Source: Chloroflexota bacterium
GTDB taxonomy: Bacteria > Chloroflexota > UBA11872
Assembly: GCA_022820025.1 (NCBI GenBank)
Contig: JAJEGF010000003.1
Location: forward strand, 1 to 36,674
Direction of reading: 5' to 3'
DNA: 36,674 nt
In this document: positions 8,274 through 16,774 of the stretch, piece after piece
How positions within the stretch are numbered: the stretch's first letter is position 1
Layout of the letters: each line of letters starts with the position of its first letter
The notes under the pieces: model-generated
Told to the model about the DNA's origin: nothing
What the model saw: only the letters and a program-made list of their open reading frames with translations
Databases searched by the model: none
Position numbers and translations under genes: made by a program

Positions 8274-9374
8274 GTGTCCAAAGTTCGAGTCGGAATCATC
8301 GGCGTCGGGAATTGCGCCTCGTCGCTGGTGCAGGGCGTGAGCTTCTATCGCGACGCCGCGGCCGACGAGTTCATTCCCGGATTGATGCACGCGCAGCTTG
8401 GTCCGTACCACATCGGCGACGTGGAGTTTTCGGCGGCGATCGACATCGATCGGGACAAGGTCGGAAAGGACCTGTCGGAAGCGATGGTTGCCGCGCCCAA
8501 CAACACCCCGCAGTTCGCGGAGGTTGGGCACCTGGGCGTGCCGGTGATGCGCGGGATGACGCATGACGGTATCGGCGCCTACATGGCCGACAGCGTGTAC
8601 AAGGCCGAAGGCGCCACGGACAACATCGTGGAACTGCTGCGGGACACGCACACGGACGTGGTGGTGAACTTCCTGCCGGTGGGCAGCGAAGAGGCGACCA
8701 AGTGGTACGTGGAACAGATTCTGAATGCCGGCTGCGCGATGGTGAACTGCATGCCGGTATTCATCGCACGCGAGGACTACTGGCAGGGGCGATTCCAATA
8801 CGCCGGGGTTCCGATCATCGGCGACGACGTGAAGTCGCAGGTGGGCGCCACCATCACCCACCGCGTGCTGACCCGGCTCTTCAGGGAGCGGGGCGTGAAG
8901 GTTCTGCGCACCTACCAGTTGAACGTGGGCGGGAACTCCGACTTCAAGAACATGCTGGAGCGCTCGCGGCTGGAGTCCAAGAAGATTTCCAAGACCGACG
9001 CGGTGACCAGCCAGCTCGAGTACGACATCGGCGCCGAAAACGTGCATATCGGGCCCAGCGATTTCGTGCCGTGGCTGGGTGACCGGAAGTGGGCCTACAT
9101 CCGGATGGAAGGCGTGTCGTTTGGCGGGCAGCCGCTGAACGCCGAACTGAAGCTGGAAGTGGTGGACTCGCCGAACTCAGCCGGCGTGGTGATCGATGCC
9201 TTGCGCTGCTGCAAGATCGCGATGGACCGCGGTCTGAGCGGCGCGGTTGAAGGGCCATCGGCCTACCTGATGAAGTCGCCGCCGATCCAGTACTCGGACG
9301 AAGAGGCGCGCGTGATGACGGATGAGTTCATCCGCACGGCGACCATCGCCGCCGGCGCCAGGAGCGATGCATAG
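8274..9374 (+). CDS. ino1: Inositol-3-phosphate synthase
   Basis: Converts glucose 6-phosphate to myo-inositol phosphate in an NAD-dependent reaction, the only de novo route to inositol. The 366-residue product matches the compact prokaryotic (actinobacterial and archaeal) form: NAD-binding [13 protein letters not shown] at residues 6-18, the central [19 protein letters not shown] block, and [12 protein letters not shown], which carries active-site lysine and asparagine residues of the family. The GTG start at 8274 follows a GGAGGA site inside the end of the ArsR gene. It is the first enzyme of a tight four-gene operon leading to an inositol phospholipid and its glycoside. The call is firm. 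Confidence 0.97.
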   Translation: MSKVRVGIIGVGNCASSLVQGVSFYRDAAADEFIPGLMHAQLGPYHIGDVEFSAAIDIDRDKVGKDLSEAMVAAPNNTPQFAEVGHLGVPVMRGMTHDGIGAYMADSVYKAEGATDNIVELLRDTHTDVVVNFLPVGSEEATKWYVEQILNAGCAMVNCMPVFIAREDYWQGRFQYAGVPIIGDDVKSQVGATITHRVLTRLFRERGVKVLRTYQLNVGGNSDFKNMLERSRLESKKISKTDAVTSQLEYDIGAENVHIGPSDFVPWLGDRKWAYIRMEGVSFGGQPLNAELKLEVVDSPNSAGVVIDALRCCKIAMDRGLSGAVEGPSAYLMKSPPIQYSDEEARVMTDEFIRTATIAAGARSDA

Positions 9375-9377
9375 CGC

Positions 9378-10244
9378 GTGATCACGCTAGTCGCCATAGC
9401 TGCGCAGGCCGAACGATGGGTGCCCCGCCCGGTCAAATTCGGCCTGGCCCGGTTGTTCGGGATGCTGGTCTATTGGCTGGTTCCGCGCATCCGGCGGAAT
9501 ACGACGGCCAACATGTCGGTGGTTTTGAACCGGCCGCCGACCGATCCGAGGGTACGGGCGCTGGCGATGCGGTCGGTGATCAACTACGCCGAGTTTATCG
9601 TGGACTTCCTGCGCAACTACCGAATGACGCAGGAGGAGTTACTACGGCACACGATGGCGATTGAGGGTCTGCAGCATCTGCGTACCTTCAAGAGCATGGG
9701 TCGCGGCGGCATCATGATCACGGCGCACTTCGGCAGCTGGGATTGCTGCGGCAGCCTGGTTTCGGTTGACCAACCCACGCATGCCGTAGCCGAAACATTC
9801 GACAGCCGATCGCTGACCGCATTGCTGGATAACGTACGGGCGCGGAAGAACCTGCGGACAATCCAGTTGGGGAACGCGGCGCGTGGGATTCTTCGGACGC
9901 TGCGGCGGGGCGAGTTCGTGGCGCTGCTGGCGGATCGACCGACGCCGGGCAAGGGCGTGCAGGTTATGTTCTTCGACCGGCCGGTCTGGGTTCCGGAAGG
10001 CGCGGCGGTGCTGGCGCGGCACACGGGCAGCCCTCTGCTGGTGGGCGGGATGATCCGATATTTTGACGGGACCTATTCGGCCCACGGGATGCCGCCGATC
10101 ATGATCGATAAGGACCGACCGGCGGCCGAGGCGGTCCAGGCGGCCATGCAGCAAGTGATGTGGGACCTCGAGACCCTGATCCGGAAAGCGCCGGCGCAGT
10201 GGTACATGTTCCGCCCGATGTGGCCGGAGGCGCTTGAGGCGTGA
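9378..10244 (+). CDS. LpxL/PatA-like lysophospholipid acyltransferase
   Basis: A 288-residue member of the LpxL/HtrB lipid acyltransferase family. The catalytic H-x4-D motif is HFGSWD at 117-122, and a second conserved block ADRPTPGKGVQVMFF follows at about 190-205. In lipid A producers this family acylates lipid A; in mycobacteria the homologue PatA acylates the mannose of phosphatidylinositol mannosides. No lipid A genes are in the window, and the gene lies between ino1 and a PimA-like glycosyltransferase, as patA lies next to pimA in mycobacteria, so the PatA role is preferred. The GTG start lies three bases after the ino1 stop, and its stop overlaps the next start (GTGA). The ribosome binding site is weak, so coupling is likely. 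Confidence 0.85.
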   Translation: MITLVAIAAQAERWVPRPVKFGLARLFGMLVYWLVPRIRRNTTANMSVVLNRPPTDPRVRALAMRSVINYAEFIVDFLRNYRMTQEELLRHTMAIEGLQHLRTFKSMGRGGIMITAHFGSWDCCGSLVSVDQPTHAVAETFDSRSLTALLDNVRARKNLRTIQLGNAARGILRTLRRGEFVALLADRPTPGKGVQVMFFDRPVWVPEGAAVLARHTGSPLLVGGMIRYFDGTYSAHGMPPIMIDKDRPAAEAVQAAMQQVMWDLETLIRKAPAQWYMFRPMWPEALEA

Positions 10245-11428
10245 GAATCCTGCAGGTCTCGCCGTACGACTTTCCCTATCCGGGAGGCGTGACCCAGCAC
10301 ATCCTCAACCTGGAACGAGAACTGCGGGCGCGCGGTCACGAGGTGACCATCATGGCGCCAAGTACCGACAACCAGGTTGAAGAGAAGTTCCCGCAGTTCG
10401 TGCGAATCGGGTCCCGCGTGGTGCCACTGCCGGTCAACCAATCGCGAGCGCGGCTGACGTTGTCGCCCACGCTGGTACCGCGGGTCCGGCGCTTCCTGCG
10501 ACAGGAGCGTTTCGACATCGTGCATCTGCAGGAGCCGCTGGTTCCGGCGCTGCCGCTGACGGTGCTGCAGTACTCGACGAGTGTCAACGTCGGTACGTTT
10601 CACGCCGCGCGCAATTCGGCGTTGTTCTACCGGACCACCCGACCGCTGATTCGCCGGCTGCAGCGCCGCCTGCACGGGAAGATCGCGGTTTCGGAAGCGG
10701 CGAGGGAACTGGTGTTCCGCTCATACAAGGGCGACTATCGAATCATCCCCAATGGCATCGACGTTGACTTTTACGGCGCGCCGCAGCCGCCGGCCAGCGA
10801 ACTGCAGGACGGCAAGCTGAACATCGTGTTCGTGGGCCGGCTGGAGAAACGCAAGGGCCTGGATTACCTGCTGCGAGCCATGTCGCTGGTGTGCCAGTTG
10901 CGACCGCAAGCGCGATTGATCGTGATCGGCGCGTTTCGACCCGGCCAGCGACGGGCCTATTTGCGACAGATCCAGCAGTTTGGGCTACGGCACGTGGTGT
11001 TCAAGGGCTTCGTCTCGGACGAAGAAAAGCGGCAGTATCTGCAGACGGCCGACATCTATTGCTGGCCGGCGCTGGGCGGCGAAAGCCAGGGCATCACGCT
11101 GCTGGAAGCCATGGCCGCCGGAACTCCGGTGGTGGCCTCGGACATTCCGGCCTCCCGAACCATGCTGACGGACCAGGAGGCGGCGATCCTGGTGCCTCCA
11201 AAGGACCACGTCGCGCTGGCCCGCGCCCTGATGCGGATCGCGGACAACCCCGAGAAGGGACGGCGGATGGCCGAGGCCGGACGTCAGCGAGCCCTTGACT
11301 TCACCTGGAGCACTATCGCGAATCGTGTCCTGGCCTACTACGAGGAACTGCTCAACGAGGATGAGCTTGGCGGGTCGTATTGGTCCGCCGATGCGGACCT
11401 GATTCGAGCCGGGGGTTCGCCGTCGTGA
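10241..11428 (+). CDS. PimA-like GT4 glycosyltransferase
   Basis: A 395-residue retaining GT-B glycosyltransferase. It follows PimA, the GDP-mannose:phosphatidylinositol mannosyltransferase, closely in layout: SPYDFPYPGGVTQH at 7-20 (PimA has PYSFDVPGGVQSH), VPLPVNQSRARL at 61-72, GTFHAA at 118-123 with the PimA-type active-site histidine (H121), GRLEKRKG at 199-206 for diphosphate binding, and GGESQGITLLEAMAAG at 279-294 with the E-x7-E pair (E281, E289). The sugar cannot be read from sequence, so mannose is an inference. It overlaps the acyltransferase stop by four bases and the next gene's start by four bases (GTGA in both cases). Confidence 0.88.
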   Translation: MRILQVSPYDFPYPGGVTQHILNLERELRARGHEVTIMAPSTDNQVEEKFPQFVRIGSRVVPLPVNQSRARLTLSPTLVPRVRRFLRQERFDIVHLQEPLVPALPLTVLQYSTSVNVGTFHAARNSALFYRTTRPLIRRLQRRLHGKIAVSEAARELVFRSYKGDYRIIPNGIDVDFYGAPQPPASELQDGKLNIVFVGRLEKRKGLDYLLRAMSLVCQLRPQARLIVIGAFRPGQRRAYLRQIQQFGLRHVVFKGFVSDEEKRQYLQTADIYCWPALGGESQGITLLEAMAAGTPVVASDIPASRTMLTDQEAAILVPPKDHVALARALMRIADNPEKGRRMAEAGRQRALDFTWSTIANRVLAYYEELLNEDELGGSYWSADADLIRAGGSPS

Positions 11429-12045
11429 ACAAGGCGCACATCGAGGCGAGCACGCGCCGCACGGTGGAGCGCCTGGTGGCGCCGCTGGCGCGGACCGGGA
11501 TCGATCCGAATGCGCTGACGGTAGCGGGCCTGATGGTCAGCGCCGTGACGGCGGTCTGCATCGGCTTCGGTTGGACCGTGGCCGGCGGGCTGCTGGTGTT
11601 GATTACCGGCGGGTTCGACATGCTGGACGGCGCGGTAGCGCGGGTCAGCGGCAACGGGTCAAGATTCGGCGCGTTTCTGGACTCAACGCTGGACCGCTGG
11701 GCCGAGGGGCTGATCTTCACGGGCCTTGTCTGGTACTTCGTCGCGCAGGACGCACGGATTGAAGTCGTGCTGGCGGTGACCACGATGGTGGGGTCGATGC
11801 TGATCAGCTACACGCGGGCCCGCGCGGAGGGCTTGGGCGTGGACTGCGAGGTCGGGATTCTGCAGCGGCCGGAGCGGCTGCTGCTGCTGGGCATCTCGCT
11901 GCTAGGCCCAGCCTGGCTGTTGAGCGCGGGCATGTGGCTGCTGAGCGTTGTCACGCAGGTCACGGCGGTTCAACGCATCCTGCACGTGCATCGTGAACTC
12001 GAGCGGGAAAAGCAGGCCGCCGCCAACGACTCGCCGAGGGCGTAG
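11425..12045 (+). CDS. CDP-alcohol phosphatidyltransferase (PI or PI-phosphate synthase-like)
   Basis: An integral membrane enzyme of 206 residues with about five or six transmembrane segments. The complete CDP-alcohol phosphotransferase motif is present: D65-x2-D68-G-x2-A72-R73-x8-G82-x3-D86-x3-D90. These enzymes join CDP-diacylglycerol to an alcohol. In this operon the alcohol is most simply inositol or inositol phosphate, giving phosphatidylinositol (phosphate) as acceptor for the PimA-like enzyme. Start GTG 11425 overlaps the glycosyltransferase stop; the frame is open upstream to 11380, but that part has no ribosome binding site. The stop is four bases from the convergent dehydrogenase gene. 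Phosphatidylglycerophosphate synthase is the alternative, but context makes it less likely. Confidence 0.85.
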   Translation: MNKAHIEASTRRTVERLVAPLARTGIDPNALTVAGLMVSAVTAVCIGFGWTVAGGLLVLITGGFDMLDGAVARVSGNGSRFGAFLDSTLDRWAEGLIFTGLVWYFVAQDARIEVVLAVTTMVGSMLISYTRARAEGLGVDCEVGILQRPERLLLLGISLLGPAWLLSAGMWLLSVVTQVTAVQRILHVHRELEREKQAAANDSPRA

Positions 12046-12049
12046 GCGC

Positions 12050-13177
12050 CTAACCCAGCGGCAGCCTGACCGGCTGGCCGCTGAAGTAGGAGGCGTAACC
12101 GGCGAGAAGCGTTTCGACCTGGGCGACGCCGGAATCGGCGTTGTTGAGGGTTTCCCTGCTCTCGTCGATGCAGACGATGAACTCGTCGATCAGCGCCTCA
12201 ATGCCGCCCGAGTCGGCGGCGTCGACGCGGGTGGCTCCCTTGCCGTCGTCGCCGGGAATGCCATAGGCCATGGCGGCCGGCGGCGATCCGTCGGCGACGA
12301 TGGAACCGTCGGTCCCAACCACGGAGACTTTGTCAACGCCGCTGCCCGGGTCGGTCTCGCGGCCGTAGCGACCGGTGGTGATGGTCGAGGTGACGCCGTT
12401 CTCGAAGGTCATGTGCATGATGGCGAAGTCTTCGAGGCCGCGCTCGGCATGGGTGCCCAGCCAGTACTGGCCGAGCTGCGCGTAGACCTCGCGGACGGGC
12501 GATTTGGCCAGGTATTGCACCTGCCCGACGGGATACAGCCCGATTTCGTGCAGTTCGCGCTTGGCCCAGACGTTGTGCCCGGATCCGGAAGGATCGGAAC
12601 CGTGGGCCCGGTAGGTAAAGCGGGAGAGGTCCTGCGAAATCGCGGTGGTCCAGTCGTCGGTAACCGTGCCGGCCTTGCCCTTGGCGAAGATCAGGTCCCA
12701 GTGGATGGACTTGAGCTCGCCGATTGAGCCGGCGTCCAGTTCCGACTTGATCTGCCGCATCATGGAGGACATGTGGCGCCCATAGATCACGGTTCGGACA
12801 TCACGGGCGCGGGCGGCATCGGCAATGGCCCGCGCCTCGGCCACGGTGATGGCATTGGGCTTGTCCATGAAGAGGTGCTTGCCCGCGTCCGCCAGGCGGG
12901 CCGACACGCCGCCGCGGCGTTCGAGTTGCGGGCAGACGCTGACGATGTCGATGGTTGGATCGTTCGCCACGGCGTCGATGCTCTCGACGTAGGGAACGCC
13001 GTAGAGATCCGCCTCGGCCCGGTTGGTTTCGACGACGTAGTCGTCGATCTCGTTGGGATCGTCCGCCACGCAGACGACCTCGGTGCGCGGGTGATTGGCA
13101 AACGTCGGGGCGTATTGCTGCGGCTGGTGCATGGCGCAACTCACCAGCGCGACTTTATAGGTCGGCTTGCTGCCCAC
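12050..13177 (-). CDS. Gfo/Idh/MocA-family oxidoreductase
   Basis: A 375-residue NAD(P)-dependent sugar or cyclitol dehydrogenase-like protein. The family's central motif appears as MDKPNAIT (usually EKP), then a domain with GHNVWAKRELHEIGLYPVGQ that includes the H-x3-G-x-Y part of the active site. The N-terminal Rossmann strand reads KVALVSCAMHQP, so the classical GxGxxG is missing; cofactor binding may be altered. GTG 13177 is chosen because TAGGAG lies eight bases upstream; the frame continues to 13219. It follows the PhyH oxygenase gene on the same strand with a 95-base gap, a pairing often seen in marine and sponge-associated bacteria. The substrate is unknown. Confidence 0.85.
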   Translation of the reverse strand: MGSKPTYKVALVSCAMHQPQQYAPTFANHPRTEVVCVADDPNEIDDYVVETNRAEADLYGVPYVESIDAVANDPTIDIVSVCPQLERRGGVSARLADAGKHLFMDKPNAITVAEARAIADAARARDVRTVIYGRHMSSMMRQIKSELDAGSIGELKSIHWDLIFAKGKAGTVTDDWTTAISQDLSRFTYRAHGSDPSGSGHNVWAKRELHEIGLYPVGQVQYLAKSPVREVYAQLGQYWLGTHAERGLEDFAIMHMTFENGVTSTITTGRYGRETDPGSGVDKVSVVGTDGSIVADGSPPAAMAYGIPGDDGKGATRVDAADSGGIEALIDEFIVCIDESRETLNNADSGVAQVETLLAGYASYFSGQPVRLPLG

Positions 13178-13272
13178 GGGAGGTGCTCCTACGGCGCGGT
13201 GTGAGGCCCAGCGTGACAAGCCAGCAGCCTGGTCGGCAAATCCGCCGACCGCCGGCCGACGCGAGGCTGAGT

Positions 13273-14064
13273 CTAGTTGGCGCCTCGCAGCGGCGTGCCC
13301 CAGCCAGCGTCGGCTTCGACGTCGTAGGAGAGCTCCACGCCTGTTGCCGGGGCCATGTACTCGTATACGACGCCGCGACGCCCGTTAGGAGAGGTGTTTG
13401 GCGCCGAATAGTGGTACGTCAGGCAGTGAAACAACAGCGCGCCGCCAGTCTTGAGTTCGGCGGCCACGACCTCCGACAGATCGATCAGCGACTCGTGCAA
13501 GGGATCTTCGAACAGGCCGCGACGATGGCTGCCAGGGACGACCTGGATGCAGCCGTTCTCAAGCGTCGAATCGTCCAGGTAATACTGGATGGCGACGACC
13601 GGCACCTGCTCGGGCTGCAAGTCGGTTCCCCACGGGCGGAGACGGTCGGCTTCCTCGTGCGTGATGAAGCCTTCCGGCAGGTCCTGGTGCCAGGGTTTGG
13701 CTGAGCCTTCGAACGGCGGCTTCACCATCATCTTGGAGTGATGGAATCGGATGTCCGGACCGATCAGATCCTCCATGAGGTCCAGCACTTCGTCGCGGCG
13801 CATCAATTCGTCCCAGATCACCCCGCCGTACTTGTGAATGTGGTTGATTTTGCGGATCGCGAGTCGCTCGATGTGGAGCGCATTCGGTTCGCGCTGGAAG
13901 TCGCGGTGCTCATGGCTCTGCGCCCAACTCTCCAGAGCGTCCATGCTGGTCCGCAGGGTGGCGATGTCGTCGTCGCTAAGAAAGTCCGGCAGGGCAAGGT
14001 ATCCGTCGCGCCAGAAGTCGTCGACCTGTGCGGGCGTCAGGCGTAAGAGCGTTTGCGTGGCCAT
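13273..14064 (-). CDS. Phytanoyl-CoA dioxygenase (PhyH) family protein
   Basis: A 263-residue non-heme iron, 2-oxoglutarate-dependent oxygenase. The facial triad is visible: WHQD at 125-128 gives H126 and D128, YHYS at 217-220 gives the distal H218, and R229/R230 are placed to bind 2-oxoglutarate. A conserved PGSHRRGLFED follows the double-stranded beta helix turn. The ATG at 14064 is preferred to the longer frame because AAGGGA sits seven bases upstream and the family's N-terminal helix (LTPAQVDDFWRDGYLALPDFLS) begins soon after it. It is the first gene of a probable two-gene unit with the Gfo/Idh/MocA dehydrogenase. The substrate cannot be predicted. Confidence 0.9.
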   Translation of the reverse strand: MATQTLLRLTPAQVDDFWRDGYLALPDFLSDDDIATLRTSMDALESWAQSHEHRDFQREPNALHIERLAIRKINHIHKYGGVIWDELMRRDEVLDLMEDLIGPDIRFHHSKMMVKPPFEGSAKPWHQDLPEGFITHEEADRLRPWGTDLQPEQVPVVAIQYYLDDSTLENGCIQVVPGSHRRGLFEDPLHESLIDLSEVVAAELKTGGALLFHCLTYHYSAPNTSPNGRRGVVYEYMAPATGVELSYDVEADAGWGTPLRGAN

Positions 14065-14184
14065 GGTCTGTCCCTTCCCGTGTTCGGAGCGCGTCCGATT
14101 GGTGGACGGACGCAACCGACCCTCCGGCTAGACTGATTCTCCCATGCTTTCGCGACACGTCCATGCACCCGAGCAGGCCCTGTC

Positions 14185-15075
14185 GTGACGCCTGACGCGT
14201 CGACCCCTGATCTGGCGGCAGATCCGCTGGGATTCGCCCTGGAGGCGCTGGCGGATCAGCGCGTAGCCGCCGACGCGTCGCCTGGCACTCCAGACGAGGT
14301 TGCGGCAGCGCGGCGCGCCTGGGCGGTGCTGGATAGCGAGTCGTTTCCGAAGGCTTCCGTGGGTGCCGCTCAGGCGCTGGTGCTGGGCGTGCGGGCGATG
14401 GTGGGTGCCGGTCAACCGGTCGGCCGGGCCGCGGCGCTGGAGGCCATCGAGGCCGCGGAGTCCTGGATCGAGCACACGAAACAATCCGAGGTGGAGGCCC
14501 GAGCCGATGCGCAGGAGGCGCGCGGAGTCGCGCGTCGACTGGCCGCCGAGAGCGGGGACACGCTGGACGCTCGCATGCTGGAGGCGGCGGCGATGGACCT
14601 GTTGGCGGCCGCCCAATTCAGGCAGACCGCAGGAGATCGCGAGGCAACAGCGCGGACGGACCTGGAAATCGCCGAGGTCTTCGCTCTATACCCGGCCGAT
14701 GACCGTGCTCCGCTGATCGAGCGGGCGGTGGGCCATGCGCGGCGCGCCGCGGCTACGTTGACCCCGGATGTGGACGCCACGGCGCATGCGCGCTGCCAGC
14801 TTCTATTGAGCGGGCTGCTGCTGGACCATCCCAGGACCGATCCACGGCAGTTTGCTTCGCCGGCCGTGGGGCTGGCGGACATTGCGCTGAAGGTCGTCGA
14901 CGCCGCGCGAGCGCCGCTGGTGGCAGCTCGCGCGTGGCAGGCGCGGGCTCGCGCCCTGGGAATCGGCGGAAGCGCCGACCACACGGCCGCTTATGCGCGA
15001 GCGGCCGCGCTGCTGGATGCGGCGGGACTCGTTGCGGAGAGCCGACGGCTGCGCCGGAAGCACGGCTGCGCATGA
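14185..15075 (+). CDS. Unrecognised alanine-rich helical protein coupled to halogenase
   Basis: A 296-residue soluble, Ala/Arg/Glu-rich protein that looks wholly alpha-helical, with regularly spaced helical pairs (for example QALVLGVRAMVGAG, then EAIEAAESWIEHTKQ, AAAMDLLAAAQFRQTAGD, AARAWQARARALGIG). This suggests a TPR-like or other helical-repeat scaffold. No signal peptide, membrane segment, metal-binding motif or catalytic motif is visible and no family was recognised. The start is GTG 14185. Its final codons overlap the ATG of the halogenase gene (ATGA), so the two are almost certainly translated together. It might present a substrate or stabilise the halogenase, but that is speculation. 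Codon use and coupling make it a real gene. Confidence 0.75.
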   Translation: MTPDASTPDLAADPLGFALEALADQRVAADASPGTPDEVAAARRAWAVLDSESFPKASVGAAQALVLGVRAMVGAGQPVGRAAALEAIEAAESWIEHTKQSEVEARADAQEARGVARRLAAESGDTLDARMLEAAAMDLLAAAQFRQTAGDREATARTDLEIAEVFALYPADDRAPLIERAVGHARRAAATLTPDVDATAHARCQLLLSGLLLDHPRTDPRQFASPAVGLADIALKVVDAARAPLVAARAWQARARALGIGGSADHTAAYARAAALLDAAGLVAESRRLRRKHGCA

Positions 15076-16760
15076 ACAGCGGGTACGACGCGCTGATCCT
15101 GGGCGGCGGGCCGGCCGGGTCCACGCTGGCCACGTTGCTTGCGCAGGACGGGCTGCGGGTGGCGCTGATGGAGCGGGAGCACATGCCGCGCCCGCACGTG
15201 GGCGAGTCGCTGATTCCGGGTGTGCTGCCGGCGCTGGACGCGAGCGGCGCGCTGCCGCTGGTCGAAGAGGCGGGCTTCACGCGGAAATACGGGGCGACGT
15301 ACATCTGGGGCCGGACGCGCGAGCCGTGGACGGTGAAGTTCAGCGAGGTGTACCCGGACCAGGCCTACGCATGGCAGGTCGACCGCGCGAAGTTCGACAA
15401 GCTGCTGCTGGACCACGCGGCCGCGGAGGGCGCGGAGGTCTGGCAAGGCGTCACGGCGCTGGGGCCGGTGGGTTCGGCGGACGACGTGCAGGGTGCGCGA
15501 GTGCGAGCGGAGGACGGGCGCGAGCGCGCACTGACGGCCGCCCTGACCATCGACGCGACGGGACAGGACGCGCTATTCGGACGGGTGTTTCGGACGCGCC
15601 AGTACAACACGGCGCTGCGGCACGTGGCGTTCTACGGACACTGGAGCGGCGGGCGCAACCTGGATGACGTGCTTGCGTCCGACGACACCAAGGACGCCGG
15701 GAACATCCTGATTGTGACAGTGCCGGACGGGTGGATCTGGCACATCCCCATCGCGCACACGATGCGCAGCGTGGGGGTGGTGACGGACCCGGAGGCGGTG
15801 GCCGGCCTGAGCGCGACCAATCGCACCGACTACTACCTGGAGCAGGTGCGAGCGTGCCCGGAGATTGCCGCGCTGCTGGAAGGCGGCGCGTGGGTGAGCG
15901 AGCGGGTTGAGGCGCTGAGCGACTGGTCGTTCTTCTGCTCACGGTTCGCCGGTCCCGGATTCATGCAGGTCGGTGACGCGGCGTGCTTTATCGACCCGAT
16001 TCTGTCTACGGGCGTGACGCTGGCGGTGAATGGGGCGCTGCGGGCGGCTCGGGCGATCCGGACAGGACGGTCGGCCCCGTGGCTGCAGGGCATGGCGATG
16101 GACTGGTACGAGAGGGAGTACCGCAGCATCGCCACGGATTTTGCGGACCTTGCCGAGCACTGGTACGGCGGGCACGCGGACGCCGACGCGTGGTTCTGGC
16201 GGGCCAAGAAGCTGGCGGACCCAACGCGCAACTTCTCGATCCGGCAGGCCTTCATTCACCTGTCGGCAGGCGTGACCGGCACGCAGGGGGCGGGCGGAAG
16301 GCTGCGCTCGGCGGGCGGCTACAGCCCCCGGCAGCTGGAAATGATCTACGACAACCTGGCGACTGACCTGGATTCCGACAGCCGGATCCAGATATCGGAA
16401 GCCGAGGCGGGATTCGGTCGCGGCTCCGCGCGCGCGCCAACAGCCACCAGCGTACTCGGGGGCCGGCCACGGCTTCGCGAGGCCATCAGTTTTCGTCCGC
16501 ACATGGCCGAGCACGACGAGGTCCTGCGCCCGATCACGCGGGTCACGCGGGTACACCCCAACGCCGGGCCGGAGCACATCGAGTTGCCGATCGCGGCGCT
16601 CGCCGTGCTGGAACAGCTGGACGGACGCCGCAGCGGCCTGGACATCGCGGCCGACTTGCGCGAGCGGTATGCCGGCACGCCGATCGAATCCGACGTGCGC
16701 GACCTGGTGGCGGGGACGTTGAAGCGCCTGGCCGAGACGGGGGCCGTCGAAGTCTTGTAG
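15072..16760 (+). CDS. Flavin-dependent halogenase-like monooxygenase with PqqD-like C-terminal domain
   Basis: A 562-residue flavoprotein. The N-terminal FAD loop GGGPAGS lies at 11-17, followed by HVGESLIPGVLPALD at 42-56. The halogenase fingerprint GWIWHIP (G-W-x-W-x-I-P) is intact at 220-226, and the flavin-contact box GDAACFIDPILSTGV lies at 301-315. K72 in FTRKYGATYIWG is a candidate for the hypohalous-acid lysine. Residues about 485-562 form an extra domain (IELPIAALAVLEQLDGRRS, then DIAADLRERY, then VRDLVAGTLKRLAETGAV) that resembles PqqD-like winged-helix RiPP recognition elements. Geranylgeranyl-reductase-like proteins share the fold but lack the GWxWxIP box. It overlaps the upstream helical protein by four bases. 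Halogenation, rather than plain hydroxylation, is inferred. Confidence 0.85.
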   Translation: MNSGYDALILGGGPAGSTLATLLAQDGLRVALMEREHMPRPHVGESLIPGVLPALDASGALPLVEEAGFTRKYGATYIWGRTREPWTVKFSEVYPDQAYAWQVDRAKFDKLLLDHAAAEGAEVWQGVTALGPVGSADDVQGARVRAEDGRERALTAALTIDATGQDALFGRVFRTRQYNTALRHVAFYGHWSGGRNLDDVLASDDTKDAGNILIVTVPDGWIWHIPIAHTMRSVGVVTDPEAVAGLSATNRTDYYLEQVRACPEIAALLEGGAWVSERVEALSDWSFFCSRFAGPGFMQVGDAACFIDPILSTGVTLAVNGALRAARAIRTGRSAPWLQGMAMDWYEREYRSIATDFADLAEHWYGGHADADAWFWRAKKLADPTRNFSIRQAFIHLSAGVTGTQGAGGRLRSAGGYSPRQLEMIYDNLATDLDSDSRIQISEAEAGFGRGSARAPTATSVLGGRPRLREAISFRPHMAEHDEVLRPITRVTRVHPNAGPEHIELPIAALAVLEQLDGRRSGLDIAADLRERYAGTPIESDVRDLVAGTLKRLAETGAVEVL

Positions 16761-16774
16761 ACGGCGGGGCCGTC
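16760..16774. other. Perfect 6-bp stem-loop between convergent genes
   Basis: GACGGC, loop GGG, GCCGTC form a perfect hairpin covering the whole gap between the halogenase stop and the convergent ABC permease stop. There is no T-run on either side, so it is not a standard intrinsic terminator. It may help separate converging transcripts. Confidence 0.35.

Noticed and set aside
8127-9047. Minus-strand frame of 306 codons antisense to ino1
   Set aside because: The ino1 frame is certain, and the antisense product is His/Val-rich with no recognisable domain.
14934-15071. Longer N-terminus for the halogenase
   Set aside because: The FAD loop begins right after ATG 15072, and the upstream part lies inside the helical protein gene in another frame.
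16760-16774. Intrinsic terminator between halogenase and permease
   Set aside because: The stem is good, but neither side has a T-run. It is kept only as a stem-loop.
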